Shown here piece by piece: positions 43,775 through 52,490 of a stretch of 64,000 nucleotides of DNA. The position numbers and the translations under genes are program-made. Position 1 is the stretch's first letter, and every line of letters starts with the position of its first letter. The DNA is from a candidate division TA06 bacterium 32_111 (GTDB taxonomy: Bacteria; Hydrothermota; 32-111). The notes under the pieces were generated by a model, which did not search any database, was not told the DNA's origin, and was given only the letters and a program-made list of their open reading frames with translations. The stretch is taken from assembly GCA_001508335.1 (NCBI GenBank), contig LGFX01000015.1, positions 1 through 64,000 of the forward strand, in the 5' to 3' direction.

Positions 43775-44767
43775 TTAAAATACATCCAGACGGAAATCCC
43801 GTCCGCTGAGAAAATCCCGCACGGCGAGATAGGCATCAATATTGATTTGCCACTGACTTTCATTGCAGCGCAGAATTCCATATTGCTCCAGTTGTAAGAG
43901 CTGTAAATTCAAGTCATCAGAAGGCACCATTGGCAATACCTCATGCAGTAAATTACCGCTCAGACCCCGGTGCAATAAGATAGAATACAGCACAAATGCA
44001 GTAACATCATTTGCTTCACCCGGCAATTCCGGTAATTTTCGATCCTTATCCTGCTCTATAGGCCAAACCGCCAGGGCGACACCCACATTGCCACGAACCC
44101 GTGCAGCAAGTTTTCGCAAGCTATATTCTGTGGCATGAATACCAACCTGCTGTAATAATTCCGGACCGGCAGCAGCAAAACAATACACTCTCGAGAATCG
44201 AAACGGCCATATCCGCTGAATGAAGGCAAACATCCAGCTGTCACAAACCACCAATCCCTGACCGAATTCACCGTTCAGCATTTGCGGTAGCAGTGTACGG
44301 ATAAAAGAAAGTCCATCAGTAGTCCTTAATAAATAGCGTGTCAGATCATCAATCAGCCATCGGTTTTTAACAGTTTGCTTCTTCCACCAATCGTCAATGT
44401 CCACTGCCCGGATTTCCAAAATATCCGGGGGTGTTATCAATTTCCATTTCTGTTGCTTTGCCCAATCGCGTGCAATATCGTCCGTACCGCTGAAAGGCGG
44501 GTCAATCAGGAAAGAGACGACGGTCTCTTTTCCCCCTATCCATTCTTCGAAATGGTGATTTAAGGCATCAACCGCTGGTTTTCGATCAAACTCCATAGTA
44601 TCCGGCATTTCGACATCATCATTGTTTTCCTCTTCGGGTTCATTCTCACGTATGCCAAACAAACGTAGAAATCGTTGCCAGCGCTGCTGAACCCTGGTGA
44701 CAGTGGGTGCAAACGGCCGTTTGAAATCATTCGCAGCAATCACCTGCCAGTGATTTGAATCTGTCAT
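43775..44767 (-). CDS. Unknown protein paired with MscS; degenerate P-loop-like with C-terminal winged helix
   Basis: A 330-residue soluble protein I do not recognise. After an acidic linker (EPEEENNDD, about residues 43-51), residues 82-142 look like a P-loop ATPase: strand VVSFLID, loop PPFSGTDDIA where a Walker A would be (no GK[S/T]), and RWLIDDL like a Walker B. Residues 171-176 (GLVVCD) may be another core strand. The C-terminal stretch DDLNLQLLQLEQYGILRCNE resembles a winged helix. It precedes and is co-transcribed with MscS (15 bp) and shares its GC-rich codon use. It may be a regulator or cytoplasmic partner of the channel. All functional statements are inference. Confidence 0.6.
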   Translation of the reverse strand: MTDSNHWQVIAANDFKRPFAPTVTRVQQRWQRFLRLFGIRENEPEEENNDDVEMPDTMEFDRKPAVDALNHHFEEWIGGKETVVSFLIDPPFSGTDDIARDWAKQQKWKLITPPDILEIRAVDIDDWWKKQTVKNRWLIDDLTRYLLRTTDGLSFIRTLLPQMLNGEFGQGLVVCDSWMFAFIQRIWPFRFSRVYCFAAAGPELLQQVGIHATEYSLRKLAARVRGNVGVALAVWPIEQDKDRKLPELPGEANDVTAFVLYSILLHRGLSGNLLHEVLPMVPSDDLNLQLLQLEQYGILRCNESQWQINIDAYLAVRDFLSGRDFRLDVF

Positions 44768-44846
44768 CGTAATAAAGATATCCTTTCTTTCTTTTTCATA
44801 GCTTAAGTATTTCTTTTCTAATGATATCTTACAATATTCCTATCGC

Positions 44847-47612
44847 TTAAGCCGAGATGCCATTACCTTTCATTCTCTTAAAGAACTTAAGAGCTTCGAA
44901 AACAAAAAGGTAAACTACTGATGAACCTATTACAAACATCCAGTCGATAATATTGAGAGGACCGAATGCAAGAAAATTACTTATATAAGGTGCATAAATT
45001 ATTATCCCAATCAGCCCAATAGTAATAAGAATAGATATAAGTAGTAATTTATTTGAAAAGAAATTTTTATTAAACAGAGAAATTCTCTCTTCTCTGTGCT
45101 GCAGAATATTAACATACTGACAAAATACAATTGTGCAATAACTTAATGCTGTTGCCTTAAAGTAATACATTGTATCAACATCATTTACCGTTAATGATAT
45201 ACTGTTACGCTGCATAAATAGATAGAAATTTAAGAATGCTAGAGTGCCAATCACAGTCCCCATAAAGGTAATTTCAACCCCGGATAGCCAGTTTAACATA
45301 TGTTCTTTCAGTTTTCGCGGGTAGCGAGTCATAGTATCTTTCCCCGGAGGATCAAAGGTTAACATGGTAAGAGGGCCAATATCACCCAGTAAGTCGATTG
45401 CCAGTATCTGGGCTGCTAAGATAGGTATGGGATAATTAAATAAAGCAGCTGCTAACATTCCTAAAAGTACTACTGTCAATTCAGCTACATTGACAGTAAG
45501 GTTTGCAAGTACAGTTTTCTTTAAATTGGTATAGATTGTTCTTCCTTCTTCTACCGCATTGACCAGAGTAGAAAAGTTATCATCCAGCAGAACAAGCCGG
45601 GATGCCTCTTTAGCAACATCATTTCCACGCTGTCCCATAGCAACACCAATATGTGCTTTTTTTAAGGCAGGGGCATCATTTACTCCATCCCCTGTTACGG
45701 CAACAACTTCTCCCTGTTCACCCAGTGTTTCAACGATTCTCAGTTTGTCTTCAGGGTCTACACGGGAGAAGATAATATATTGATTTTTTTTCAATACACT
45801 TTTCAACTTTCTCTTATTCATTTTTTTTAATTCTGTTCCTGTAATTAATGGTGTTGATTTTCCCGGATCAGGAATGCCGATTTCCCGCCCGACGGCCTGA
45901 GCAGTTTCCGGATGGTCTCCGGTTAGAATAAAGACTCTGATGTGTGCATCCTGACATTCTTTGATTGCCTTTTTAACACCTTCTTTAGGCGGGTCTATCA
46001 TAGCCATTAAGCCTAAAAAAGTCATATCTTTTTCCGTTTTGTCTCTTTCGTATTCGTCTTTTTGTTCCTTTAATTCACGGCGGGCAATTGCCAACACTCG
46101 TAGTCCTTCTTCTGAGTATTGTTCATTGATTTTTTGAATTTCCTTTTTTTGTTTGCTGGTCATTTTGATATTTTTACCATTTTTATAGATAAACTTACTA
46201 ATAGAGAGAATACTTTCAGTTGAGCCTTTAGTAGTTAATACTATGTCACTATTTATTTTTCTAACTGCACTCATTCTTCTAATTTCAGAATCAAAAGGGA
46301 ATTCCTGTAATTTTTTATTCTTTTTATCTTTTTTTTCAGACCAAAAACCACCTTTGCTTGATAAAGTAATTAAAGCTGCTTCAGTTGGATCACCAATTGC
46401 ATACCATGTCTTATGGTTTTTGTCCGGTTTATGAATTCTGGCATTACAGGCCATGGTGGTGGTGTCCATGATAATTTCAAGTTCCTGTTCTTGTTTTTTA
46501 CTTAACGATTTTTCTTTTTCATCAAGTATTTTACCTTTAGGTTCACATCCAACACCAGTTGCCAGGTATTTTTTACCATTAAACCAGAAAGAACGAACGG
46601 TCATTTCATTTTTTGTCAAAGTACCGGTTTTATCGGTACAAATCACAGTAGTGGACCCTAAAGTTTCGACTGAAAGAAGGTTTTTAACTACAGCTTTCCT
46701 TTCAGCAAGGCGATTACTGCCCGTTGAAAGGGCCACAGTTACCTGTGCAGGTAAAGCCTGGGGGACCATGGCCATAGCTACTCCCAGGGCATAAACCAGG
46801 CTCATATAGAGACTAAAATCCTGGAGACGACCTACTATAAATAGTGCAATTCCAAGAAAAATAACTGCAATTGTTAATTGGTTAGCAAGGTGACGCAGTT
46901 CTTTTTGAAGTGGAGTTTGTGTTACACCTGCTTCTTCAGTAAGACCAGCAATCTTACCGGTTTCGGTTTCCATGCCGGTTGAAACCACCACTGCAGTAGC
47001 GTTACCAATTGCAACTGTAGTACCGGCATAAGCCATATTTGTTCTGTCACCGATACCAACATCTTTTTTAATCAGTTCAGTTTGTTTTTCCTGTGGTACC
47101 GACTCTCCTGTTAAGGCAAAATCATTCGTTTTAAGTCCGTTTATCTCAATAAGTCTTACATCGGCAGGGAGTTTATCACCTTCATCAATTTTTATTATAT
47201 CTCCAGGTACCAGTTTTTCCTGGGATATTTCAGTTAATGAATTGTCCCGGATAACTTTTACCGGTGAAGTAATTAGTGTTTTTAATTTATCAATAATTTT
47301 CCCTGCTTTATATTCATGTATAAAACCGATTAATGCATTAACAAATACAATAATAAATATAATAATTCCATCACGTATATTGCCGATAAGAAAGGAGATA
47401 ATGCTGCCAAGAATCAATATAATTATGAGAAGTTCTTTAAATTGAGAAAGAAAAATAAGCCAGGTGGGTATTTGCAGTTTTGCTTTTAATTCGTTAGCAC
47501 CATATTTTTTCAGGCGTTTACTGGCTTCGGTTTTTGATAGCCCTTTTTCGCTGGTTTTAAAATGTTCCAAAACTTTTTTGATATCCATTTGAAAGTATTT
47601 TTCCTGGGGCAT
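44847..47612 (-). CDS. P-type cation ATPase with atypical ion-site motifs
   Basis: A 921-residue P2-type ATPase. It has an N-terminal cation-ATPase domain, the TGES motif, the phosphorylation site CTDKTGTLTKNE (Asp at about 325) and the hinge GDGVNDAPALKKAHIGVAMG. Helix 4 reads VPQALPAQVTVAL where Ca2+ pumps have PEGLP. Helix 6 reads IDLLGDIGPLTML where Ca2+ pumps have NLVTDGLPA. The two best-known ion ligands are therefore replaced (Glu to Gln, Asn to Asp). Transported ion is uncertain; a monovalent ion is possible given the Trk/Ktr and channel genes around it. It is transcribed divergently from trkH. Confidence 0.88.
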   Translation of the reverse strand: MPQEKYFQMDIKKVLEHFKTSEKGLSKTEASKRLKKYGANELKAKLQIPTWLIFLSQFKELLIIILILGSIISFLIGNIRDGIIIFIIVFVNALIGFIHEYKAGKIIDKLKTLITSPVKVIRDNSLTEISQEKLVPGDIIKIDEGDKLPADVRLIEINGLKTNDFALTGESVPQEKQTELIKKDVGIGDRTNMAYAGTTVAIGNATAVVVSTGMETETGKIAGLTEEAGVTQTPLQKELRHLANQLTIAVIFLGIALFIVGRLQDFSLYMSLVYALGVAMAMVPQALPAQVTVALSTGSNRLAERKAVVKNLLSVETLGSTTVICTDKTGTLTKNEMTVRSFWFNGKKYLATGVGCEPKGKILDEKEKSLSKKQEQELEIIMDTTTMACNARIHKPDKNHKTWYAIGDPTEAALITLSSKGGFWSEKKDKKNKKLQEFPFDSEIRRMSAVRKINSDIVLTTKGSTESILSISKFIYKNGKNIKMTSKQKKEIQKINEQYSEEGLRVLAIARRELKEQKDEYERDKTEKDMTFLGLMAMIDPPKEGVKKAIKECQDAHIRVFILTGDHPETAQAVGREIGIPDPGKSTPLITGTELKKMNKRKLKSVLKKNQYIIFSRVDPEDKLRIVETLGEQGEVVAVTGDGVNDAPALKKAHIGVAMGQRGNDVAKEASRLVLLDDNFSTLVNAVEEGRTIYTNLKKTVLANLTVNVAELTVVLLGMLAAALFNYPIPILAAQILAIDLLGDIGPLTMLTFDPPGKDTMTRYPRKLKEHMLNWLSGVEITFMGTVIGTLAFLNFYLFMQRNSISLTVNDVDTMYYFKATALSYCTIVFCQYVNILQHREERISLFNKNFFSNKLLLISILITIGLIGIIIYAPYISNFLAFGPLNIIDWMFVIGSSVVYLFVFEALKFFKRMKGNGISA

Positions 47613-47786
47613 AGAATTTCCTCCTGAATCGAAGATTTTTTTGTTTTTTATTATTGCATAAAAAAAGATATTTTGCTACTCTGAAATTATTCATTAATAA
47701 ATAAAAAAATTTTTCTGAATATCTATTTATGAAATGAGATATGCTATAATTAATATTAGTAATAAATAATATTATTTAGGATTATT

Positions 47787-49133
47787 GTGAATTTAGAACA
47801 CCCTTCTTTAAAGAAAAAATACGAGTTATCCCCGAATCAGGTATTGGTATTATCTTTTCTGGGCTTCATCCTTATTGGTACCTATTTGTTGCATCTTCCG
47901 ATGGCTTCTGCCAGTGAAGAAACAATCAGCTGGATTGATTCTTTATTTACAGCTACCTCTGCTGCCTGTGTTACTGGCTTGATAGTTGTAGATACAGGAA
48001 GTGATTTTTCTATTTTTGGCCAGTGGATTATCCTTATTCTTATTCAGGTTGGAGGAATAGGAATAATGACTTTTTCAACCATGTTTGCCTTTCTGTTAGG
48101 GAAAAAAATCTCTCTTCGTCAAAGGCTCATTATTCAGGAATCATTAAATCAATTTTCTATAGGCGGATTAATCCGTTTGGCGAAGTATATTTTTCTATTT
48201 ACTCTTTTCTTTGAAGGGCTGGGAACATTAATTATGTATATAAACTGGCATAACATAGATAGAAATCACTCACCTCTTTTTATTTCCTTTTTTCATGCTG
48301 TTTCTGCTTTCTGTAATGCCGGATTTTCCTTATTTAGCGATAGTTTGGAAAAATACATTTCTCATCCAGGAATCAATATAATTTTTATAATTCTAATCAT
48401 TGCCGGAGGAATTGGTTTTTTGGTATTAGTTGAGCTTTATGAATACCCCAGAAGGAAAAAATTTTCTTTACATAGCAAGTTAGTAATTATCATTACTTTG
48501 ATTTTACTTGTAGCTGGAACCCTGGGTATTTATCTATTTGAGAATCAGAATCCTGATACTATTCAGTCTTATGGTCCTAAGGCTAAGATATTGAGTTCAA
48601 TATTTCAGTCAGCTACTGCCAGAACAACTGGTTTTAACACTATTCCCATAGGACAGATGGGCAATGCGGCATTATTCTTACTAATTATTCTCATGTTTAT
48701 CGGCGGATCACCGACTTCTGCTGCGGGAGGCATTAAAACCACAACATTTGGCATATTATTTTTACGAATGATTTATACTTTAAAGGGGAAGAGATATATC
48801 TATGTCTTTCAGAGGAAAATTTCCGAGGAAATCGTAAATAAAGCGTTGGCAGTATTTATGTTATATCTTAGTTGGACAATTGTAATGACTTTATTTCTTT
48901 CTTATTTAGAAGACTTTTCTTTTATTGAATTATTTTTTGAAATGGTATCGGCCTTTGGAACAGTAGGTTTATCTATGGGGATTACCAGTTCGCTTTCATT
49001 TAGTAGTAAATTAATTATAATTTTAACTATGTTTTTTGGTCGATTAGGACCACTTGCCCTGGCTATGTCATTGATTATCAATCGTCAGCCAGAGTCAATT
49101 CAATACCCTGAAGATCGAGTGATGGTTGGATAG
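47787..49133 (+). CDS. TrkH/KtrB-family potassium uptake permease
   Basis: A 448-residue membrane protein with about eight to ten hydrophobic segments and the repeated selectivity-filter regions of this family: AACVTGLIVVDTGSDFS (about residues 60-76), SAFCNAGFSLFSD, ARTTGFNTIPIGQMGN and SAFGTVGLSMGITS. The glycines of each filter are intact. It starts at GTG 47787. The length is closer to KtrB than to proteobacterial TrkH. It pairs with the RCK-domain protein encoded next and imports K+, probably with Na+ or H+. Confidence 0.9.
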   Translation: MNLEHPSLKKKYELSPNQVLVLSFLGFILIGTYLLHLPMASASEETISWIDSLFTATSAACVTGLIVVDTGSDFSIFGQWIILILIQVGGIGIMTFSTMFAFLLGKKISLRQRLIIQESLNQFSIGGLIRLAKYIFLFTLFFEGLGTLIMYINWHNIDRNHSPLFISFFHAVSAFCNAGFSLFSDSLEKYISHPGINIIFIILIIAGGIGFLVLVELYEYPRRKKFSLHSKLVIIITLILLVAGTLGIYLFENQNPDTIQSYGPKAKILSSIFQSATARTTGFNTIPIGQMGNAALFLLIILMFIGGSPTSAAGGIKTTTFGILFLRMIYTLKGKRYIYVFQRKISEEIVNKALAVFMLYLSWTIVMTLFLSYLEDFSFIELFFEMVSAFGTVGLSMGITSSLSFSSKLIIILTMFFGRLGPLALAMSLIINRQPESIQYPEDRVMVG

Positions 49134-49174
49134 AAACTGGTAAAATATCATTTTATTTGAAGGAGATTTTAGAG

Positions 49175-49846
49175 ATGAAACAATTTGTTGTCTTTGGCCT
49201 GGGGAGCTTTGGAACAGCAGTGGCTACTGAATTAGTTGAACTGGGTCATGAAGTACTGGGTGTGGATAATGATGAAGAAAAGGTGGATCTTTTAAAAGAC
49301 ACCTTAACGAAAATTGTCAAAGTTGATATTACTGATGAAAAGGTATTAAAGGAGTTGGGAGTAAGAAATTTTGATGCCGCTATTGTCAGTCTGGGAACAG
49401 ATCTGGAATCTAGTATTCTTATTACCATCATGTTAAAAGAAATCGGTTTAAAATATGTTGTTACCAAGGCAAATAATCCCTTGCATGGAAGAGTTCTGGA
49501 AAAAATAGGTTCAGATAGGGTGGTATATCCGGAGAGGGATGAAGGTATACGAATTGCCCGAAGTCTAATTATGCCCAATGTAAAAAATCAGATGGAATTA
49601 TCTCCAAAGTTTAGTCTTATTCAGATTGCTGCCCTACCTGTATTTTGTGAAAAAACACTGGGTGAATTAGACTTGCCTGGGAAATATGGGGTAACTTTGT
49701 TGGCAATCCGTCGTGGGAATCAATTTACTTTTTCTCCTACTGAAAAACATACTATTACTGAAAATGAAAACTTAATTTTAGTAGGAGAGAATAAAAAAAT
49801 CGATCAACTAATTACTAAACATAGAGCATCTAATAAGAATAAGTAA
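49175..49846 (+). CDS. TrkA/KtrA-type RCK regulatory subunit
   Basis: The start is ATG 49175, because GAAGGAG just upstream is its ribosome site. The 223-residue product has a Rossmann RCK_N domain (FVVFGLGSFGTAVATELVEL, residues about 4-23) with the GxGxFG nucleotide motif and an acidic end of strand 2 (VDNDEEKVD). A C-terminal RCK_C/TrkA_C domain runs from about residue 140. A single RCK unit is the KtrA pattern. It gates the preceding K+ permease in response to bound nucleotides. Confidence 0.92.
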   Translation: MKQFVVFGLGSFGTAVATELVELGHEVLGVDNDEEKVDLLKDTLTKIVKVDITDEKVLKELGVRNFDAAIVSLGTDLESSILITIMLKEIGLKYVVTKANNPLHGRVLEKIGSDRVVYPERDEGIRIARSLIMPNVKNQMELSPKFSLIQIAALPVFCEKTLGELDLPGKYGVTLLAIRRGNQFTFSPTEKHTITENENLILVGENKKIDQLITKHRASNKNK

Positions 49847-49885
49847 GGTAACTTGCTTTGGACAAGATATCTTATCCCCATTGGT

Positions 49886-50950
49886 TTACAGCCAATTTTT
49901 CTTTTTAAAGAAAAAATACATTCCCAATCCTATAAGGAACATGATTGAGAGGATAATTGGATAGCCCCACTTCCAGGATAATTCCGGCATATACTCAAAA
50001 TTCATTCCATAAATACCGGCAATGAAAGTTAAGGGGATAAAAAAGGTGGCAATAATTGTTAATACTTTCATCACTTCATTCATTTTATTGCTTACACTGG
50101 ATAGATAAATATCGAGTAAACCAGAGAGCATATCTCTAAGGGCTTCCACTGTTTCGATGATCTGAATAGTATGGTCATAAATATCCCGTAAGAATAATTT
50201 AGTGCTTTTTTGAATCAATTTGGATTCATCTTTTTCCAATTTACTTATTACCTCTCTGAGAGGCCATACTGAGTTTCTTAGAAAGATTAAATTTCTTTTA
50301 TTATGGTGGACAATGCTTAGATTTGCCGGGTCAGGCTGGTTAATCAAGTCGTCTTCTATTGATTCCGTTTTATCACCTAATTTTTCTAAAACAACAAAAT
50401 ATTGATCAACGATTAAATCTAACAGAGCATAAATAAGATAGTCCGCTCCACTTATTCTTATTTGTCCTTGCTTATTTTTAAGTCTTTTCCGGATCGGGTC
50501 AAAAATATCGCCCTCTCTTTCCTGAAAGGATATGACTGTATGGTTAGTTAGAATAAGGCTGATATGTTCAATGGCAGTTTCCTGTTCAGTTTCATCCCAA
50601 TAAATCATCTTCAGAGCGATATAAATATAATTGGTAAAATATTCTATTTTCGGTCTCTGATCAGTGTTCATAATATTTTCCAAAGTTAAGGGATGAAGAT
50701 CAAATATTTGTCCGATTTGTTCAATAATATCTGACTGGTGAATACCATCAATATTGATCCAGGTAATGGTTGGTTTGCCCTTATAAGCAATACATTCTTG
50801 GATTGTTTCCACTGTTTTTTCTTCTAATTGCTCGGGAGAGTAATCAATGATTGAGATTTTTGGTTTTTCCATCAACTTTTCGCCAATATGAACCGGTGTT
50901 CCCGGAGTCAATCCTGCTGACTTGCTTCTTTTCTTAAAAAATTTTGGCAA
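49886..50950 (-). CDS. corA: CorA-family magnesium/cobalt transporter
   Basis: A 354-residue channel. The large N-terminal cytoplasmic domain is mostly helical in its second half. Two transmembrane helices sit at the C-terminus, the first ending in the signature IYGMNFEYMPE (GMN at about residues 315-317). The tail is lysine-rich (FFFKKKNW). Length and topology are normal. It is convergent with the K+ regulatory gene, with a 39-bp gap holding only a short imperfect palindrome. Confidence 0.93.
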   Translation of the reverse strand: MPKFFKKRSKSAGLTPGTPVHIGEKLMEKPKISIIDYSPEQLEEKTVETIQECIAYKGKPTITWINIDGIHQSDIIEQIGQIFDLHPLTLENIMNTDQRPKIEYFTNYIYIALKMIYWDETEQETAIEHISLILTNHTVISFQEREGDIFDPIRKRLKNKQGQIRISGADYLIYALLDLIVDQYFVVLEKLGDKTESIEDDLINQPDPANLSIVHHNKRNLIFLRNSVWPLREVISKLEKDESKLIQKSTKLFLRDIYDHTIQIIETVEALRDMLSGLLDIYLSSVSNKMNEVMKVLTIIATFFIPLTFIAGIYGMNFEYMPELSWKWGYPIILSIMFLIGLGMYFFFKKKNWL

Positions 50951-50989
50951 TTAAGACACCCTCTTTTTTGATTATTTGACAATTATTTA

Positions 50990-51265
50990 TTATTGTTTCC
51001 CTTCATTATCTGTGGTAGACTTTTTGTTTATTTGCCCATTTTTCTTTTCCTGATCAGAAGTAGAACGTGTCCTTTTGATTCGAGTCAAGGTATTAAATAA
51101 AAAACTGCTAACTAGTCCGGCGATAAAGGTAATAATGAGAATTAATGCCAGAGAGCTTTCTACTCGCCAGATAAGAAAACTGACTGTAACCGGTACCGCA
51201 TTCTGTAAGGCAAATATAACTGCTAATACAGCAATAAAAGCTGCAATAAATAGATATGCTTGCAC
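50990..51265 (-). CDS. LapA-domain membrane protein
   Basis: A 91-residue protein with two hydrophobic helices (about residues 3-24 and 33-60) and a polar, charged tail. ALQNAVPVTVSFLIW between the helices is the LapA/DUF1049 signature. In enterobacteria LapA is linked to lipopolysaccharide assembly, but the domain is widespread and that role cannot be assumed here. It has an AGGAGGGG ribosome site. It lies between corA and an mscS gene. Confidence 0.82.
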   Translation of the reverse strand: MQAYLFIAAFIAVLAVIFALQNAVPVTVSFLIWRVESSLALILIITFIAGLVSSFLFNTLTRIKRTRSTSDQEKKNGQINKKSTTDNEGKQ

Positions 51266-51308
51266 GATTTTCCCCTCCTTTTAATTATCAACATAATATT
51301 TACATGCT

Positions 51309-52394
51309 TTATGTTACTGTTTGGTCCTCTGTATTTTCTTTTTCAAGAAATAGAGTTTGAGTCGGATAGGCAAATTCTATTCCTCTTTTTTCAAATTCTT
51401 CCTTTATTCTAAAATAAATTTCCTGTTGAACATCCATATATCTATTATAATCACTACTATTTACATAATATACTACTTCAAAATCAAGACTGAAGTCTCC
51501 GAAAGCTGCAAAATGAACACGATCAAGGGTTGCTCCGTTAATTTGCTGTATTATCTCGGTTACTATAGCTGGAATTTCTTTTAACTTTTCTAAAGTAGTT
51601 TGGTAAATGACAGCAAATTTAAATAATACCCGTCTTTTTCTCATCCTTTTGTAGTTTCGCAAACGGGAATTTACCAAATCGGTATTGGAAAAGATTATTT
51701 CTTCTCCACCCAGACTTCTGATACGAGTAGTTTTTATTCCGATACTCTCTATTGTTCCCAAGAAATTGTCAATAATTATAAAATCACCAATTTCAAAAGG
51801 ATGATCAAAAAAGATAATAAAATAACTGAACAAGTCTCCTAAGAGATTCTGGGCAGCAAGGGCAACAGCAATACCACCAATTCCAAGACCAGCTACCAGG
51901 GCAGATACTTGTATTCCTAGGTTATCTAACAGAACAATTAAGGCAATAACCCAAATGACAATTCTTAAAAATGTTTCAACTCCTCGAATTGCTGTGATAC
52001 GGGTTGCATTACTCTCCTTTTTAATCCAATAGTTTTCCATAAAATAAGAAAATATTGATAAGACAAATCGGACACCAAAAAAAATAAGCAGGGCTATGAA
52101 AGAAATATTTACTATTTTTTCTAATGACGATGGAATTTTTAATTGTGAGAAACCTAAATAAAATGCCCCGAAATATAGCAGATTAACAAATGGTTTTATT
52201 TTATTTACAAAAGCTTCAACAAAATTGTCATCTATTTTAGTAGTGCTTTTCTGAGCAAAAGAATGTAATATCTTAATTAAAAATTTTTTTGATATATTTA
52301 TTACCAACAATAATAATAAAAAGATACCCAGTGCGATTAAGTAATCAATTATTCGGTTACCAAAATATATTTGTTGTAAAAAACCATCTAACAT
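51309..52394 (-). CDS. MscS-family mechanosensitive channel (second copy)
   Basis: A 361-residue channel with about five hydrophobic segments in the first 190 residues. The pore helix is GLGIGGIAVALAAQNLLGDL (about 168-187), followed by FFDHPFEIGDFIIIDNFLGT. The C-terminal domain continues to EKRGIEFAYPTQTLF, the usual family ending. It is longer than the copy at 42941 and has the AT-rich codon use of the surrounding genes, so it is the likely native channel. Confidence 0.92.
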   Translation of the reverse strand: MLDGFLQQIYFGNRIIDYLIALGIFLLLLLVINISKKFLIKILHSFAQKSTTKIDDNFVEAFVNKIKPFVNLLYFGAFYLGFSQLKIPSSLEKIVNISFIALLIFFGVRFVLSIFSYFMENYWIKKESNATRITAIRGVETFLRIVIWVIALIVLLDNLGIQVSALVAGLGIGGIAVALAAQNLLGDLFSYFIIFFDHPFEIGDFIIIDNFLGTIESIGIKTTRIRSLGGEEIIFSNTDLVNSRLRNYKRMRKRRVLFKFAVIYQTTLEKLKEIPAIVTEIIQQINGATLDRVHFAAFGDFSLDFEVVYYVNSSDYNRYMDVQQEIYFRIKEEFEKRGIEFAYPTQTLFLEKENTEDQTVT

Positions 52395-52490
52395 AAAAAC
52401 CCCAGATTTTTTATCTTTTGTGATTTATTAATAGTATTTTAGTATATCATAGTTATACAAGCAAATAGAAGTGAATAAAATAGTTCTATA

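Noticed and set aside
43265-43778. Two plus-strand reading frames opposite the GC-richer mscS gene
   Set aside because: They are mirror frames caused by codon bias; the minus-strand product has a full MscS domain and good context.
46243-46794. Plus-strand reading frames opposite the P-type ATPase
   Set aside because: No ribosome site or recognisable domain, and they lie wholly inside a convincing gene.
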